From positions 248,001-312,000 of the forward strand of contig MOWL01000088.1 in NCBI GenBank assembly GCA_002110485.1: a DNA stretch of 64,000 bases. The letters run 5' to 3'. The stretch is from Emergomyces orientalis. Taxonomy: Eukaryota; Ascomycota; Eurotiomycetes; Onygenales; Ajellomycetaceae. The position numbers were made by a program, and so were the translations under genes. Shown here piece after piece: positions 53,844 to 64,000 of this stretch. Every line of letters begins with the position of its first letter. Position 1 is the stretch's first letter. The notes under the pieces were generated by a model that saw only the letters and a program-made list of their open reading frames with translations, had not been told where the DNA came from and searched no databases.

Positions 53844-56055
53844 AGACGTTTCCAACACTCATATATTTGTCTGTCTGTTTGTCTGTTTTTTTTATATATA
53901 TGTTATTCTTTTAGATATACCTGCATTGTTCTGCGTCTTGTCTACAACGGAAGTTGTTATACTAACCCTGCGCTAATCCATCTCTCCTCATTTCAAACTT
54001 TGCGATCCTTATAAAAATTTGTGTTCTGGCCTTGAAGTCTGTGTTTTCTTTCGATAAAATATTTAGCTGCATTTTCAGAACACATGTCAGGTTACTCTCT
54101 ATTTGATTGAGGTTTCTCAGCTGTATAGAGTGTAACGACTAATATGGCCCATTTCTTCTTTTTCTCTCACAGAAAGATCAGGGGTTGAAATCAGATATAC
54201 TTTTTATCACAGATTCAATTGACTGATAGTGCCGGACAGTTGCAAACAAGATCGATCTGTTATCATAAACATTTTGATGTTGTCAAACCTGGAGAAGGTA
54301 ATACAGAGCAGCGCATCCCCCAGCTACTAGTCTCAAAAGGGGAATTTCCAACTTCAGCCCTGAATGTGGAGAAATATAAAAATAGAAATGCTATACATTT
54401 TCGCTGAAAACGTTCATCTGCTTTGCAATTCTGAGAACAGAAGAGGTTTATAGTTAAAACATGTAATTCCACTGGCAGAACGGATATTGAACGGGGATTG
54501 ACGCTGCTCGACAAGCAGTGAGGAGACACCTCTGTATTCGAACGAGCAGGCTCCCCACCTACAGCGAGCCGTATGGTTCGGACGGGTGTCTATAAACCCA
54601 GCTAAGTATCTGCATATTGAATATTATATATATTATTAATTCATTATAGATCGATGTGATGTATACTTAATAGCGGGGCCTGAAATGGGATGGATTACAT
54701 TAGAGTATCACCACCTGCCTTTCGGAGTGGCACGTGTAGTCTGTTACAGAAAGTTTCTAATAAATGAGGTTGAATTTAGATTTGCAAGCCAACTTTGAGA
54801 GCAGATGTCCGTGGGCGCATTTGTTCCACTCCCTCCGAAGTGATTGCCGTGTCCAGTATAAAAATACCCCAGCAGTTCGAGATAGGCACTTAAACCGCTC
54901 ACATAGCATAGTTTCACTGACTGATCCTGGGAGCCACCCGCCCTTGGAACAATCTGTTTCAAATGAAAATGGCGAGAATGTTGTGCGAGCATCTGGCAAG
55001 GAGCCCTGTGAACTGGGCTGGCTTAGCGGGTTTAACATGTCGCCGAACCTTTAGAGTTAGGGCTGAATGGAGTACGGCCGAAGGGTGAAGTCATGTATTC
55101 CGTTTTTCTACGGGCGTAAAAGCTAGTGGAACCTGGACCGTGCCCCAGGAAAGAAAGCTATCCAGAAATGGAGAATGGGCCGTGACCTAAGGTAAGGCGT
55201 GGGGTGGAATTTAAATCAAAATGTTGTGTAATGTACCGATTAGCGTGCTGCCCAATAAGATTTGTGCAGAAATCTCCTCCCTCTGTAATGCACGCTAGGT
55301 AGCGAACTACTCCCTCCATTAGGAGCTCTCTACCAAGGTACCAAGGCGCGCCCAGGGAGCAGTTTCATAAGGTTACGTACGCAGGACGTCGTCTCCGTCT
55401 TTGTAGTCAACTGTTTGACCTTGAGCAAAGCCCAATGTAACATACCCTATGTCAAGGGCCCCGTTCCGGAATCGTATGGTAAAATACGTGGGCAAATATT
55501 AATCTGTTAATAAGTTCGCTCTGACTGGCCAACTTCCCAAAAGGTGGCGGTGACAAAGTCTTCTAGCTTGTGTTTCTAGAAAACCCAACCTGCTGGGTTC
55601 TTTCAAGCACCGTAAAGTCTTTTAAGGCGCCGGCGATCGATGGCCGGCAAAAATAAATAACGCTTGGCCCAATACGCTGCCATACCACACCTAGGTACTC
55701 TGTACTCTGCACGCCCTGTCGTCGTTCTTAGTCAGGGGCCAGACCTGGTCCCAAAAGGGCAATTTATCAATTTGTTAGCTCCGCCCAGCCAACATCATCC
55801 TCCTGTCACCAGGCATCCAACATTAAGTTTCTTGCTTTTTCTCGCATCTCACCACGCAACCCGCTCCCCAGTCTCGGTTCACCCTATCAAGAGCTGTCGA
55901 ATTGGGTTCCCCGCTATGAATTGTCACCTCAACCATTGGCATTGTGAGTGACCTTGTCTGCTTTTGCGGCTCGCAAACTTGGCGAAAGCCACGGTGAAAA
56001 GAGAGTGGGTTTGTATTACACACCTACCTACAGAGTACCCATCCCATTATTCCTT
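53844..56055. other. Long spacer upstream of ERG12
   Basis: 2.2 kb without a convincing gene. It includes a TA-rich block (54610-54670), a CACGTG near 54731 and the ERG12 leader. A strong donor-like GTGAGT at 55944 and a CTACAG at 56029-56034 could bound a 5' untranslated intron of ERG12. Confidence 0.5.
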
Positions 56056-57723
56056 ATGGAGAAGTCTGCACGACGGAAGGGTGGGAGCATGAGACATTCA
56101 AAGGCGAATGCGAATGGGCGGCGGAAGGTTGCCAGCATTCTTACTGAGGATTGCGTTAGAGAAATCCCTGCCAGACCGAAAAATCCCACCCAGGCCCAAG
56201 CCCATACCCCTACCCCAAACCAACAACTGGAGGGCTTGTCCGAAAGCTCAGATGGCATGACAACGCCTTCTCCCACATTCTCGGGAATGAACGGTCACGC
56301 GGGTGAACAGCGCGATACCCCCATTGTCAGCAATAGAACCAGGATGGCGAGAAAAGCATCGTCGCCCATGGCCCCGGCGTTCATGGTCTCTGCGCCGGGC
56401 AAGGTCATTGTTTTCGGAGAGCATGCCGTTGTCCATGGGAGGCGGGCCATGGCCGCTGCCATTTCCCTCCGCTCATACCTCCTCGTTACCACCTTATCGA
56501 AATCGCATCGTACCATTACGCTTAATTTTAGAGACATTGAATTGGATCACACTTGGGACATTGATTTGCTTCCTTGGGAGTTATTCCGTCACCCATCCAA
56601 AAAAAAGTTCTACTATGATTCCGTCACCTCTCTTGATACCGAACTCCTCGAAGCTATACAGCCACATATCGCAGATATATCCATTGGCAAACCAGACGAT
56701 GTTCGGAAAATCCACCAAAGCTCCGCAACTGCCTTCCTCTACCTTTTTCTTTCTCTCAGTTCTCCCCAAACTCATGCCGCTGTGTACACTCTCCGTTCAA
56801 CGATCCCTATTGGGGCTGGGTTAGGAAGTAGCGCTAGTATAGCCGTCTGCCTTAGCGCTGCTCTTCTTTTACAAATACGGATCCTAGCTGGGCCACATCA
56901 AGATCAGCCGCCTGAAGAAGCGGAAACCCAGATTGAGCGCATAAACAAATGGGCGTTTGTTGGTGAAATGTGTATACATGGCAACCCAAGTGGCGTGGAC
57001 AACACAGTCTCAGCTGGCGGGAAAGCCGTCATATTTAGAAGGGGGGATTATTCCAAACCGCCCTCCGTAACTCCCATACTCAACTTCCCCGAACTCCCCC
57101 TCCTCCTCGTCAATTCGCGCCAGCCCCGATCTACCGCGACTGAGGTCGCAAAAGTCAGCAAATTTCGCAAAGCACATCACGCGGTTTCCGAATCAATACT
57201 CGAAGCCATAGATCAGGTCACAGAATCTGCCAGCAACTTCATCCAGTCCGGACGCTTCGATACAACCTCTAACGAGGCGCTCGATCATTTCGGCGAGCTA
57301 TTCCGCATCAACCATGGCCTCCTCGTTTCGCTAGGGGTATCTCATCCCCGCCTTGAGCGCATCCGAGAATTAGTCGACCACACCGGCTCCGGCTGGACGA
57401 AACTCACCGGCGCGGGTGGTGGCGGCTGCGCAATAACATTACTAAGAGCGAATACTGACCCAGTAGTATTGCGGCAACTAGAGAAAAACCTGGACGATGA
57501 AGGATTTGAGCGCTATGAGACGACTCTTGGTGGACATGGCATTGGCGTGCTCTGGCCTGCGGTACTGAAGAATGGAACGGATGAGGAAGGCGGAGAAGAG
57601 ATTGACCAACAGAAATTCGAAAATGCGGTTGGGAATGCTGGGATTGAGCGTCTAGTCGGCGTGGGTGGGCAGGAGAGGCGGGAAGGATGGAAGTTCTGGA
57701 AGCGTGGAAACAATGCGGAGTAA
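56056..57723 (+). CDS. ERG12: Mevalonate kinase
   Basis: GHMP kinase that phosphorylates mevalonate in the cytosolic isoprenoid/ergosterol pathway. Intronless, 555 residues from the Met at 56056 (MEKSARRKGG). Motif 1 is MVSAPGKVIVFGEHAVVHG near residues 110-128, motif 2 is PIGAGLGSSAS at about 251-261 (ATP-binding loop), and motif 3 is LTGAGGGGCAITLL near 455. The catalytic region HGNPSGVDNTVS is intact. The ~105-residue Ser/Pro-rich N-terminal extension before MAPAFMVSAPGK is typical of filamentous ascomycetes as I remember them; later Met codons (56092, 56344) are possible starts. The RAM2 gene, which uses products of this pathway, follows on the same strand 1.5 kb downstream. Confidence 0.95.
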   Translation: MEKSARRKGGSMRHSKANANGRRKVASILTEDCVREIPARPKNPTQAQAHTPTPNQQLEGLSESSDGMTTPSPTFSGMNGHAGEQRDTPIVSNRTRMARKASSPMAPAFMVSAPGKVIVFGEHAVVHGRRAMAAAISLRSYLLVTTLSKSHRTITLNFRDIELDHTWDIDLLPWELFRHPSKKKFYYDSVTSLDTELLEAIQPHIADISIGKPDDVRKIHQSSATAFLYLFLSLSSPQTHAAVYTLRSTIPIGAGLGSSASIAVCLSAALLLQIRILAGPHQDQPPEEAETQIERINKWAFVGEMCIHGNPSGVDNTVSAGGKAVIFRRGDYSKPPSVTPILNFPELPLLLVNSRQPRSTATEVAKVSKFRKAHHAVSESILEAIDQVTESASNFIQSGRFDTTSNEALDHFGELFRINHGLLVSLGVSHPRLERIRELVDHTGSGWTKLTGAGGGGCAITLLRANTDPVVLRQLEKNLDDEGFERYETTLGGHGIGVLWPAVLKNGTDEEGGEEIDQQKFENAVGNAGIERLVGVGGQERREGWKFWKRGNNAE

Positions 57724-59194
57724 TTTCCGTCCATAAAATAGCTGATCGATTTTTGCTTTTGTTGTCGTCCACTGGGGATGAATCTTACCTCCGCCCCGGA
57801 TTCATTGAAACACTGGATCGATCATCGCATGACGACCTTATTTAAACCCTTCCTTGAACAGCCTCATGCCCCCACAGTCTTGAGACCGAACCCCCTCCCC
57901 CCAAATGCTCCTCTCCGTTCGGTTTATTTCCATACCACCATCCAGCCCCTCGGACACACCATCCAATCCGAACACCCAAGATACGTCATGCCCTCTTGCG
58001 TGACTCGATTATTACTCCTTATGTGTTTAATTTATTTTTTGAGTTATCGCCTATCAGTGCTCCACTTTTCAAATACCCTTCAATTATTCAGGAGGAAAAA
58101 GAAGAAGACCCAGATCAGCGGACAGGGGAGCAATCCCCGGTTCTCTTTTGTTCTAGTTGCTTTTATACTAATCAATTCCCCTTCTAGTAATCAATTCTTC
58201 TGTACTCTTATATATATATTGTGGGTTGTGGGTTTAATGTTTAGCGGTCAATTCTTCTTCTGTTCTTTTACTACCTTAATTTTTTTTTTTTTTTTTCTGA
58301 TTTGTTTTTATATTGATTATTGATTTATTGTTTATGAATACCTATGCAGGTGTGTGTTCTATTTCTATCCCTCTACTACTGTTTATATATTCGGGCTTTT
58401 CGCAAAAATAAATATTATGGGATTCATTTCTGTAACATATAATAAGAAGGGTGGATTTCGGTGTTTCTTCCAGCAACTCGTAAAAAAAGAAGATTGGATT
58501 TATAGTCACGTGGATTACGCAATCACGGGGTTTTTCTTTGTTCCGTCCTGCACAATGTCAAAACTGCCAAATTAGGTAGTTAGTAGTCCATACCTACTAA
58601 GATTTAACTACATCAAAATCAAGCTTTAGATTGTTTCGCATTGTTCTATTATATCTACTCTAGACAAGGCTTTATAGAGATTCTCGATCTATTATTCTTG
58701 TTCTACAATACTGGCTTTCTGAAAACTCAATCCACTCTTTTCTTTTATTCGAGGCTGAGATTCGTTTTATCTCAGACTGGTTGGCATTCAGTCACCCATC
58801 TTTATATATATATCAGGAAAAGATAGGAACACAAGCGCGGATCGAAGAGCTCATCTATTGTTTAAAATAATATATATGACACCCCTCCCTTATTCGCCCC
58901 CAGGCTACCACATGATATAACTACATTTTCAGAGAGTGCGGGGCTATCAGCGCGGTTTGAAGCCCTTCTATTGTTCCCCGCAAGGGAAGCTGTCCCCTGT
59001 CCGATCCATATATCAAACTACTCGGCACTTACCTTTTCCCTCTATAACTATTCAATTCTTTCTATATCTATCATCCCTTATCCGCTCATCAAATCCAGTC
59101 AGCCAAGCCATCTCCTCCTTTTATAAAACTTGCATCTCGCCAAAAAATTAAGGAAAAATAAAAATAAAAGAATAGAAACGAAAAGAAAACCAAA
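57724..59194. other. Spacer between ERG12 and RAM2
   Basis: 1.47 kb, T-rich (a T-run near 58281-58297), with a CACGTG at 58507-58512. The short open stretch 57778-58323 is hydrophobic only because of T-richness and is not called. Confidence 0.5.
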
Positions 59195-60471
59195 ATGAGC
59201 AAATACTCTACCCCAACCTGGTCCTCCATAACCCCCATTCCGCTCGACGATGGGTCAACCTACTATGACAATGAATCAGAAGGCGTGAGCGGAAATGGGA
59301 CCTACCCGCTCGCTACAATTGCCTATGCGCCCGCCTATGAAGAGGCAACCTCGTACCTGAGGGCGGTCATGGCGGCAAATGAGATGTCTGAGCGCGCGCT
59401 GGAGTTGACGGAGGATGTGATTTTGATGAATCCGGCGCATTATACTGTTTGGTGAGTTGCATATATACATACTTTTCTACGATTATTTTTCGGCTTCGAT
59501 TTGGATCATTCGAGCTTTTACTGACAATAATTTGAATATTCTTCTCTTCTCTATTTCGTCAAGGTTATATAGAGCTAAGATTCTTGTGGCGTTGGAGAAA
59601 GATCTCAACAAGGAAATTGAATGGGTTAATAAACTCGCATTGCAGTGTTTGAAGAATTATCAGATATGGTAAGGGAGAAATAAATAATACAAATCAACTT
59701 CACCGCTCTCTCCTATTATAAGCCCCCACTGATATACATCCCAGGCATCACCGCCAACTCATAGTATCCAACTCAAAATTCTTCCCAACCCTCCCAGCTA
59801 CCGAGCAGCAATTCCTTATGCAAATGTTCGCCCTGGACTCTAAAAACTACCACGTCTGGACATACCGCCACTGGCTCGTCCGCCATTTCAAACTCTGGGA
59901 CCACCCCCAGGAACTTGCAGACGTCGAAACACTCATCAACCAAGACGTCCGCAACAACTCCGCCTGGAACCATCGGTGGACGCTAAAATTCGGACCGCGA
60001 GGCCACGTCGATAGCGGAATGCCACTAGGCGTAGACGAACAGCGCGGCCACAAGGGAAGCCTCGACGTCGTGGATGAAGAGCTCATCGACGCTGAGCTTG
60101 AGTATGTCAAGGCCAAAGTCCTACTTGCGCCGGAAAATAGGAGTCCCTGGGCCTATGCACGTGGTGTCCTGCGGGCGGCCGGTAGGCCGATGGCGGAGCT
60201 TAAGGGGTTTGCGGAGAAGTTCATTTTGGAGGAGGTGGAGGGTGACGGGGCAGTTGTGAAGTATCAGGTGAAGAGTAGTTTGGCGGTAGAGTGGTTGGCG
60301 GATGTGTATGCTGAGGAGGCCGAAAAAACGGATGCGGAGGAAGTGAAGGAGCAGAAGGCGGACGCGGTCAAGATGCTTACACTGTTGAAGGATAGGTATG
60401 ACCCAATCCGCAAAAATTATTGGGATTATCGCATTCGGATGCTTGATGGGGAGTCTGTTGCAGTAGTTTGA
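59195..60471 (+). CDS. RAM2: Protein farnesyltransferase / geranylgeranyltransferase I alpha subunit
   Basis: Shared alpha subunit of the two CaaX prenyltransferases that lipidate Ras/Rho-type proteins and mating pheromone. Exons 59195-59451, 59564-59668 and 59745-60471, both introns splitting a Trp codon (TG|G), give 362 residues. PPTA repeats are visible as NPAHYTVWLYRAKIL, LKNYQIWHHRQLIV, DSKNYHVWTYRHWLV, NNSAWNHRWTLKF and PENRSPWAYARGVL. The tail ends NYWDYRIRMLDGE. The order and W-x-x-R spacing are those of the family. Mevalonate kinase lies just upstream on the same strand, in a linked pathway. Confidence 0.95.
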
Positions 60472-60843
60472 GTGACTTTTGTTGTTGTTGGATACGTGTG
60501 ATAATGGGCGTATCTCCAGGATGTGCTGAGGCAAATATGTTATGTTTCGAATCTATGATTCACGATAAGAGATTGCACTGCATTACAACTGAACGAAGGG
60601 CAACAAAATGACAAAATTGTTAAGGCATATATAAAAAAAAAACTTTTCTAAAAAAAATAACTGTTTTATTAACATTAGACTTTGGCCTGGATTTTGCCAG
60701 TGATTTCCTATCATCCTATCTCAGGATCGTGTCCAACCGAGAAAGTTGCATTCAACTGTCACCTGAACCAAAAACAAAAGTAAAGCCAAAAGAAAAACGC
60801 CATGTCCAATTCCCATACCTAGATATCATTATAAAACGCAAAC

Positions 60844-60873
<30 letters not shown>
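60472..60873. other. Convergent spacer with A29 run
   Basis: 400 nt between the stop codons of RAM2 and the dehydratase, holding both 3' ends. A 29-nt A-run at 60844-60872 ends one base before the dehydratase stop codon. Confidence 0.7.
60844..60872. repeat. A29 homopolymer
   Basis: 29 consecutive A on the plus strand, which is a T29 run immediately after the TGA stop of the minus-strand dehydratase gene. Confidence 0.95.
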
Positions 60874-60874
<1 letters not shown>

Positions 60875-62291
60875 CATCCGCTTTCCGTCCCCCAGCCATT
60901 ATTAAGCCGCTCCCTATATTCCGCGGCCACCTCAATATTGATATTACTTCCCCCACAGACAATGATAACCACACGGCTCTCAGGTCCAAATCCCGGAATG
61001 ACCTGCGCGAGTCTCGATGAAGCACCCGATTGCGCACCACCAACAGGTCCTCCATTCGAGTTACCATTTACCTCCTGACTCGGCGCAGTGGCCACCGCAC
61101 CCTCAACACATAATCCACAAGCCAGCTCAACCAGCAAGCGATGCTCATCAACAAGTCTCAAAACCCCCCTCGCCGCATCCGCATCATCCATAACAAAGCT
61201 ATGCGCCTTCATCCCTTTAGCTGGGTGCAGGACATTCTTCAGCGTGCGCTCCGCAACCCGCATTGCCGCCAGAGAGGTCGCCAAGGACGAAACGCCCGGT
61301 AGTGTAACGAGCGTCCGCTTCTCAACTGCCTTCGCAAGGGACTCGGCCCCCTTCGTCTCCAGCGCAAGGATGTGCACATCCTTCCCACAACTGGGGTTAA
61401 CAACCCCGCGCTCCTCCGCCCTGCGCAACTGCCGTTCAATCCCCAGCATAATCCCATTCATCAACCCACCACCACCAACACTACACACAATCCCATCAAC
61501 AGGGAAGGGCCTGCTCCCGCCTTCCCTACCTTCTCCTTCCGGTGGCATCTGCACCGCCAACTCCTCCACCAACGAACTAACCCCCTCCCACGCCGCTTCA
61601 TGATCAAACGGATGCAATTCAATCGCAACAACCTCCCGCCCATCATCCCCGAAAACACCCTGCATTTGCTCCATGAGTACATCGCGCATATACTTCGCAG
61701 CAGCATCGATGTTATCGCCATGTGGCACGGTAATGGCACCCGCGGCCTGCAGGCGCTGCAGCATCAATGGCTTTGTGTAGACTGGCACGACGACTGTGCA
61801 TGGGTATCCGAGGGAGCGGGCGGCTGTGACGGCGGCAATGCCTGCGTTTCCGCCCGAAGAGATAAAGAAGTGGAGTTTTTTGTTCTGGTTGGTTGGGCGG
61901 GAGACATGGTGGAGAATTAAGTTGCCCATTGCGCTGTAGAGAGTGTCAGCATTATGTGGAATAAAAGGGGGAGTTGTGGTTAAGGATGGAATTGGTGTAT
62001 TTTTTTTCTAGTACGAACCGAGATTTAAAGGAACCACTGGGCTGCAAGTTTTCGAGTTTTAGGAAGATGCGGCTGTAATTTTTTGGATTCCTCGTTAATT
62101 TCTTCCCTCTCTAAATAATCTCATTTTACGCATGTATGGATTGGGGAATGCAATGAAACATACCATCCTGCCAGCCTAGACAACGGCTCTGATTCAATTA
62201 GAGGTGTCTCCCTCCATGGTTTTGACTGTGGTTTTGGATCCAACGGTCTGGTATGTAATTCCTTGTGCATTGGCTCCTCGTAGCTTCCCAT
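60874..62291 (-). CDS. CHA1: L-serine/L-threonine dehydratase, CHA1 type
   Basis: PLP enzyme that deaminates serine to pyruvate or threonine to 2-oxobutyrate. Exons 62164-62291, 62019-62072 and 60874-61933 join in phase (introns 62073-62163 and 61934-62018) to 413 residues. Landmarks of the fold II PLP family: K59 in LENLQPSGSFKSRAMGN (the Schiff-base Lys), SSGGNAG at 86-92 (substrate and phosphate contact) and SVGGGGLMNG around 214-218 (phosphate loop). The start MGSYEEPMHKELHTRP leads directly to WRETPLIES, a normal N terminus. It has an Asn/Gly/Ser-rich insertion near residue 360 and keeps the C-terminal VIIVCGGSNINIE element. Which substrate is preferred cannot be read here; D-serine or other ammonia-lyases of the fold are less likely. 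Confidence 0.92.
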
Positions 62292-64000
62292 TTTGAAGAT
62301 ATGTGCTTTTACTTTCGCCTCTTGTTCGTTGCGATGGAGAGCTTCTGGTTCGATGGATAGGCAGATATGACGTAGGTACCTCTATCTATATCTATCGATG
62401 AGACAATAATGGCAATTGTCCTCAATACACTGAGCGTGTTTGTATGAATACTTTATTCCAAAAATTAAAAATGAATGAATAGAAAATATGAGTGTAGGGT
62501 ATATTCTTTTAAGTATGAAAGCAGGCAAGGGGGGGCGGGTCTGTCTTGTTAATGGCTTAGCTGTTGTTGTTGTTGTAGGGCGGATGTTGCAGGGCGTCCT
62601 TTTAACGTCACCGAATCCGAGAACAGGGGGGTGATCACAGCAACATTTCTTCTAGTTTTTCTGATAGGTACCTCTGGATATATATAGCCAATTTTTGTTT
62701 CGCCTTCCAAAGCAGCTCGAAAACACCAACAAGAAACCCTGGGATTAGTTTCCCGTTTTTGCCAGAGTTGTATCCCATTCCACAGGTTTTCCACTTTAAT
62801 TTTAACTTCCCCCCAAAGACTAGAAAAACTCTGTCCCTGGGAAGGACACCTTCCTACAGGAACCTTGGAAGCATATCTCCGGTGGTTTTCTTTCTTTCTT
62901 TTCTTTCCTTCCTTACACATCTGCTTACCTTTGTAAAATTTCTGTCATCTTATGCCGGTGTACGGAGAGTACTCCGTCTGAATGCAACGCAACGCAGCGC
63001 GTGACAAAGCAAAATAAATTAATACAATAATAAGAACACCCGCCGTGGCGGTGGAAAAGATCGGAAAGAACAGGTAACGGTGTGCATAGTACTTTTTGTA
63101 GATGGCTTCTCTCGAGTAAGAAAATAGCTCGAAGGGCCCATTCTTTGGCATGGAAATAAGCCTGAAACAAGGCCCAGCGGAGATTTTGGGGACCTTAGAG
63201 GTATCTATCTATCCTGGAGGTACTCCGTACCCTCGTACTGGTGGTAGATGACGATCATGACGAAAAACAACTATATCGTATATCTCTTGATGTTTGCTTT
63301 GGTATTATTATTTCCAGGTTGAGACCTAACTTCCCGGCGACCAAAGGACTGTGATGTATGGGGCAGATTCCCTCGCCCGCCGGCGTTGGGGTCGGCTTAA
63401 AGTTTCCCGCGGAAAGTTAACGTTCGGCAGGAATTTTCCGAACCGATATCCACCGCATGGGACAATTACGAGACATAACACCAAAACACTCTGATTTCAG
63501 GGGAAGAAGGGCAGTGTTTTTAATAGATTCGGCCGATATGATGACATTGTGTGATTTACTTGGTTTACTTGGTTTACTTGGTTTACTTGGTTTACTTTGA
63601 GAGAGTATTATAGTACTGCATGCCATTAATTTGATTGCGAGTAGGCAGGATAGAATAGAGTATAAAATTTAATACAAAGAATGGGGATTTCAGAGGACAG
63701 GGGATACAACATTTATTAGGGAGGTGCAAATAAATACCTAGAGGTATATAAATAGACCAAGGCGTCAAAAATGGAAAAAAACTGTGATAATAGTATACAA
63801 GCCTTGTCACCGTTTTCTAGATTGATAAACCCGGAAAACTGCTGTGTAAACCGAAACCGAAATTTAAAAAAAAAGCAAAAAATAAAACATGCCAACGGTT
63901 TCTCTCATGCGCGTGTGATTCGAGAAAAACAGTTGAGCCTCGATCTAGGGCTAGAACAGTCCAAAAAAAATGATATCTGCTGACGCTCATCTTTTTTTAA
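62292..64000. other. Right-end spacer with a 9-bp tandem repeat
   Basis: 1.7 kb: the dehydratase upstream region, TACTCCGTA-type motifs near 62969 and 63223, and a tandem repeat at 63555-63598. No gene was recognised up to the right edge. Confidence 0.5.
63555..63598. repeat. Tandem TTTACTTGG repeat
   Basis: About four and a half to five direct copies of the 9-bp unit TTTACTTGG without spacers, the last one degenerate. Confidence 0.85.

Noticed and set aside
54530..54600. GAGCCGTATGG segment resembling group II intron domain V
   Set aside because: Only the first ten bases match; the hairpin partner is absent.
55948..56055. Upstream extension of mevalonate kinase from a GTG codon
   Set aside because: Needs a non-ATG start and overlaps a likely leader intron; the ATG at 56056 is sufficient.
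57778..58323. 181-codon open stretch after ERG12
   Set aside because: Hydrophobicity comes from T-rich DNA; no family motif and includes homopolymer T.
1..64000. tRNA genes and CRISPR arrays
   Set aside because: No B-box (GGTTCGANTCC) with cloverleaf context was seen by eye in the spacers, and no spaced direct repeat array exists; CRISPR is not expected in a fungal nuclear genome.

Overview
This is a 64 kb piece of a filamentous ascomycete nuclear genome, most likely a Eurotiomycete and possibly of the order Onygenales. The support is short GT-AG introns of about 60-190 nt with CTAAC/CTGAC branch points, a free-standing fungal-type 5S rRNA gene, long AT-rich spacers with homopolymer runs, and fungal protein families such as bZIP-DUF3425, Zn2Cys6 regulators, VHC1 and the N-terminally extended mevalonate kinase. 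All identifications come from reading translated sequence and remembered family motifs; no database search was run. Exon borders were placed by hand so that reading frames join in phase.

Layout. 1-2941 (-): the 5' two thirds or more of pyruvate carboxylase, cut by the left edge. 2942-6623: spacer with a possible spliced micro-ORF, an ankyrin-like relic and a 5S rRNA gene. 6624-13841: a catabolic-looking group of a Baeyer-Villiger monooxygenase (-), a serine beta-lactamase-fold esterase (+) and a bZIP-DUF3425 regulator (-). 15061-18445: a RING protein (-) and a small Ser/Pro-rich fungal protein (+). 20831-25014: housekeeping genes, with RPL11 (-) and SmB (+) sharing a 393-bp promoter, followed by mitochondrial pyruvate carrier MPC1. 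26037-33611: two vacuolar-type transporters transcribed divergently, an AVT-family amino acid carrier (-) and the cation-chloride cotransporter VHC1 (+). 35718-37741: an MFS sugar porter.

38-48 kb is an accessory, partly decayed block. It holds a Ty3/gypsy integrase scrap, an intact intronless 876-codon gene with a 2-oxoglutarate/Fe(II) dioxygenase-like centre, a frameshifted HAD phosphatase-like gene, a broken DUF3435-type tyrosine recombinase relic (the family that contains Starship 'captains') and a broken aminoglycoside-phosphotransferase-like kinase. 49584-53843: a DUF2306 membrane protein (-) and a Zn2Cys6 regulator (+), transcribed divergently. 56056-62291 returns to core metabolism: mevalonate kinase ERG12, the farnesyl/geranylgeranyl transferase alpha subunit RAM2, and a CHA1-type serine/threonine dehydratase (-). 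The remainder to 64000 is spacer with a 9-bp tandem repeat.

Functional links: pyruvate carboxylase and MPC1 both handle pyruvate. ERG12 supplies the isoprenoid route whose products RAM2 attaches to proteins. A Baeyer-Villiger oxygenase next to an esterase is a plausible ketone-to-ester-to-acid/alcohol pair. The most unusual material is the dioxygenase-like giant single-exon gene and the degenerate recombinase-containing island beside it.
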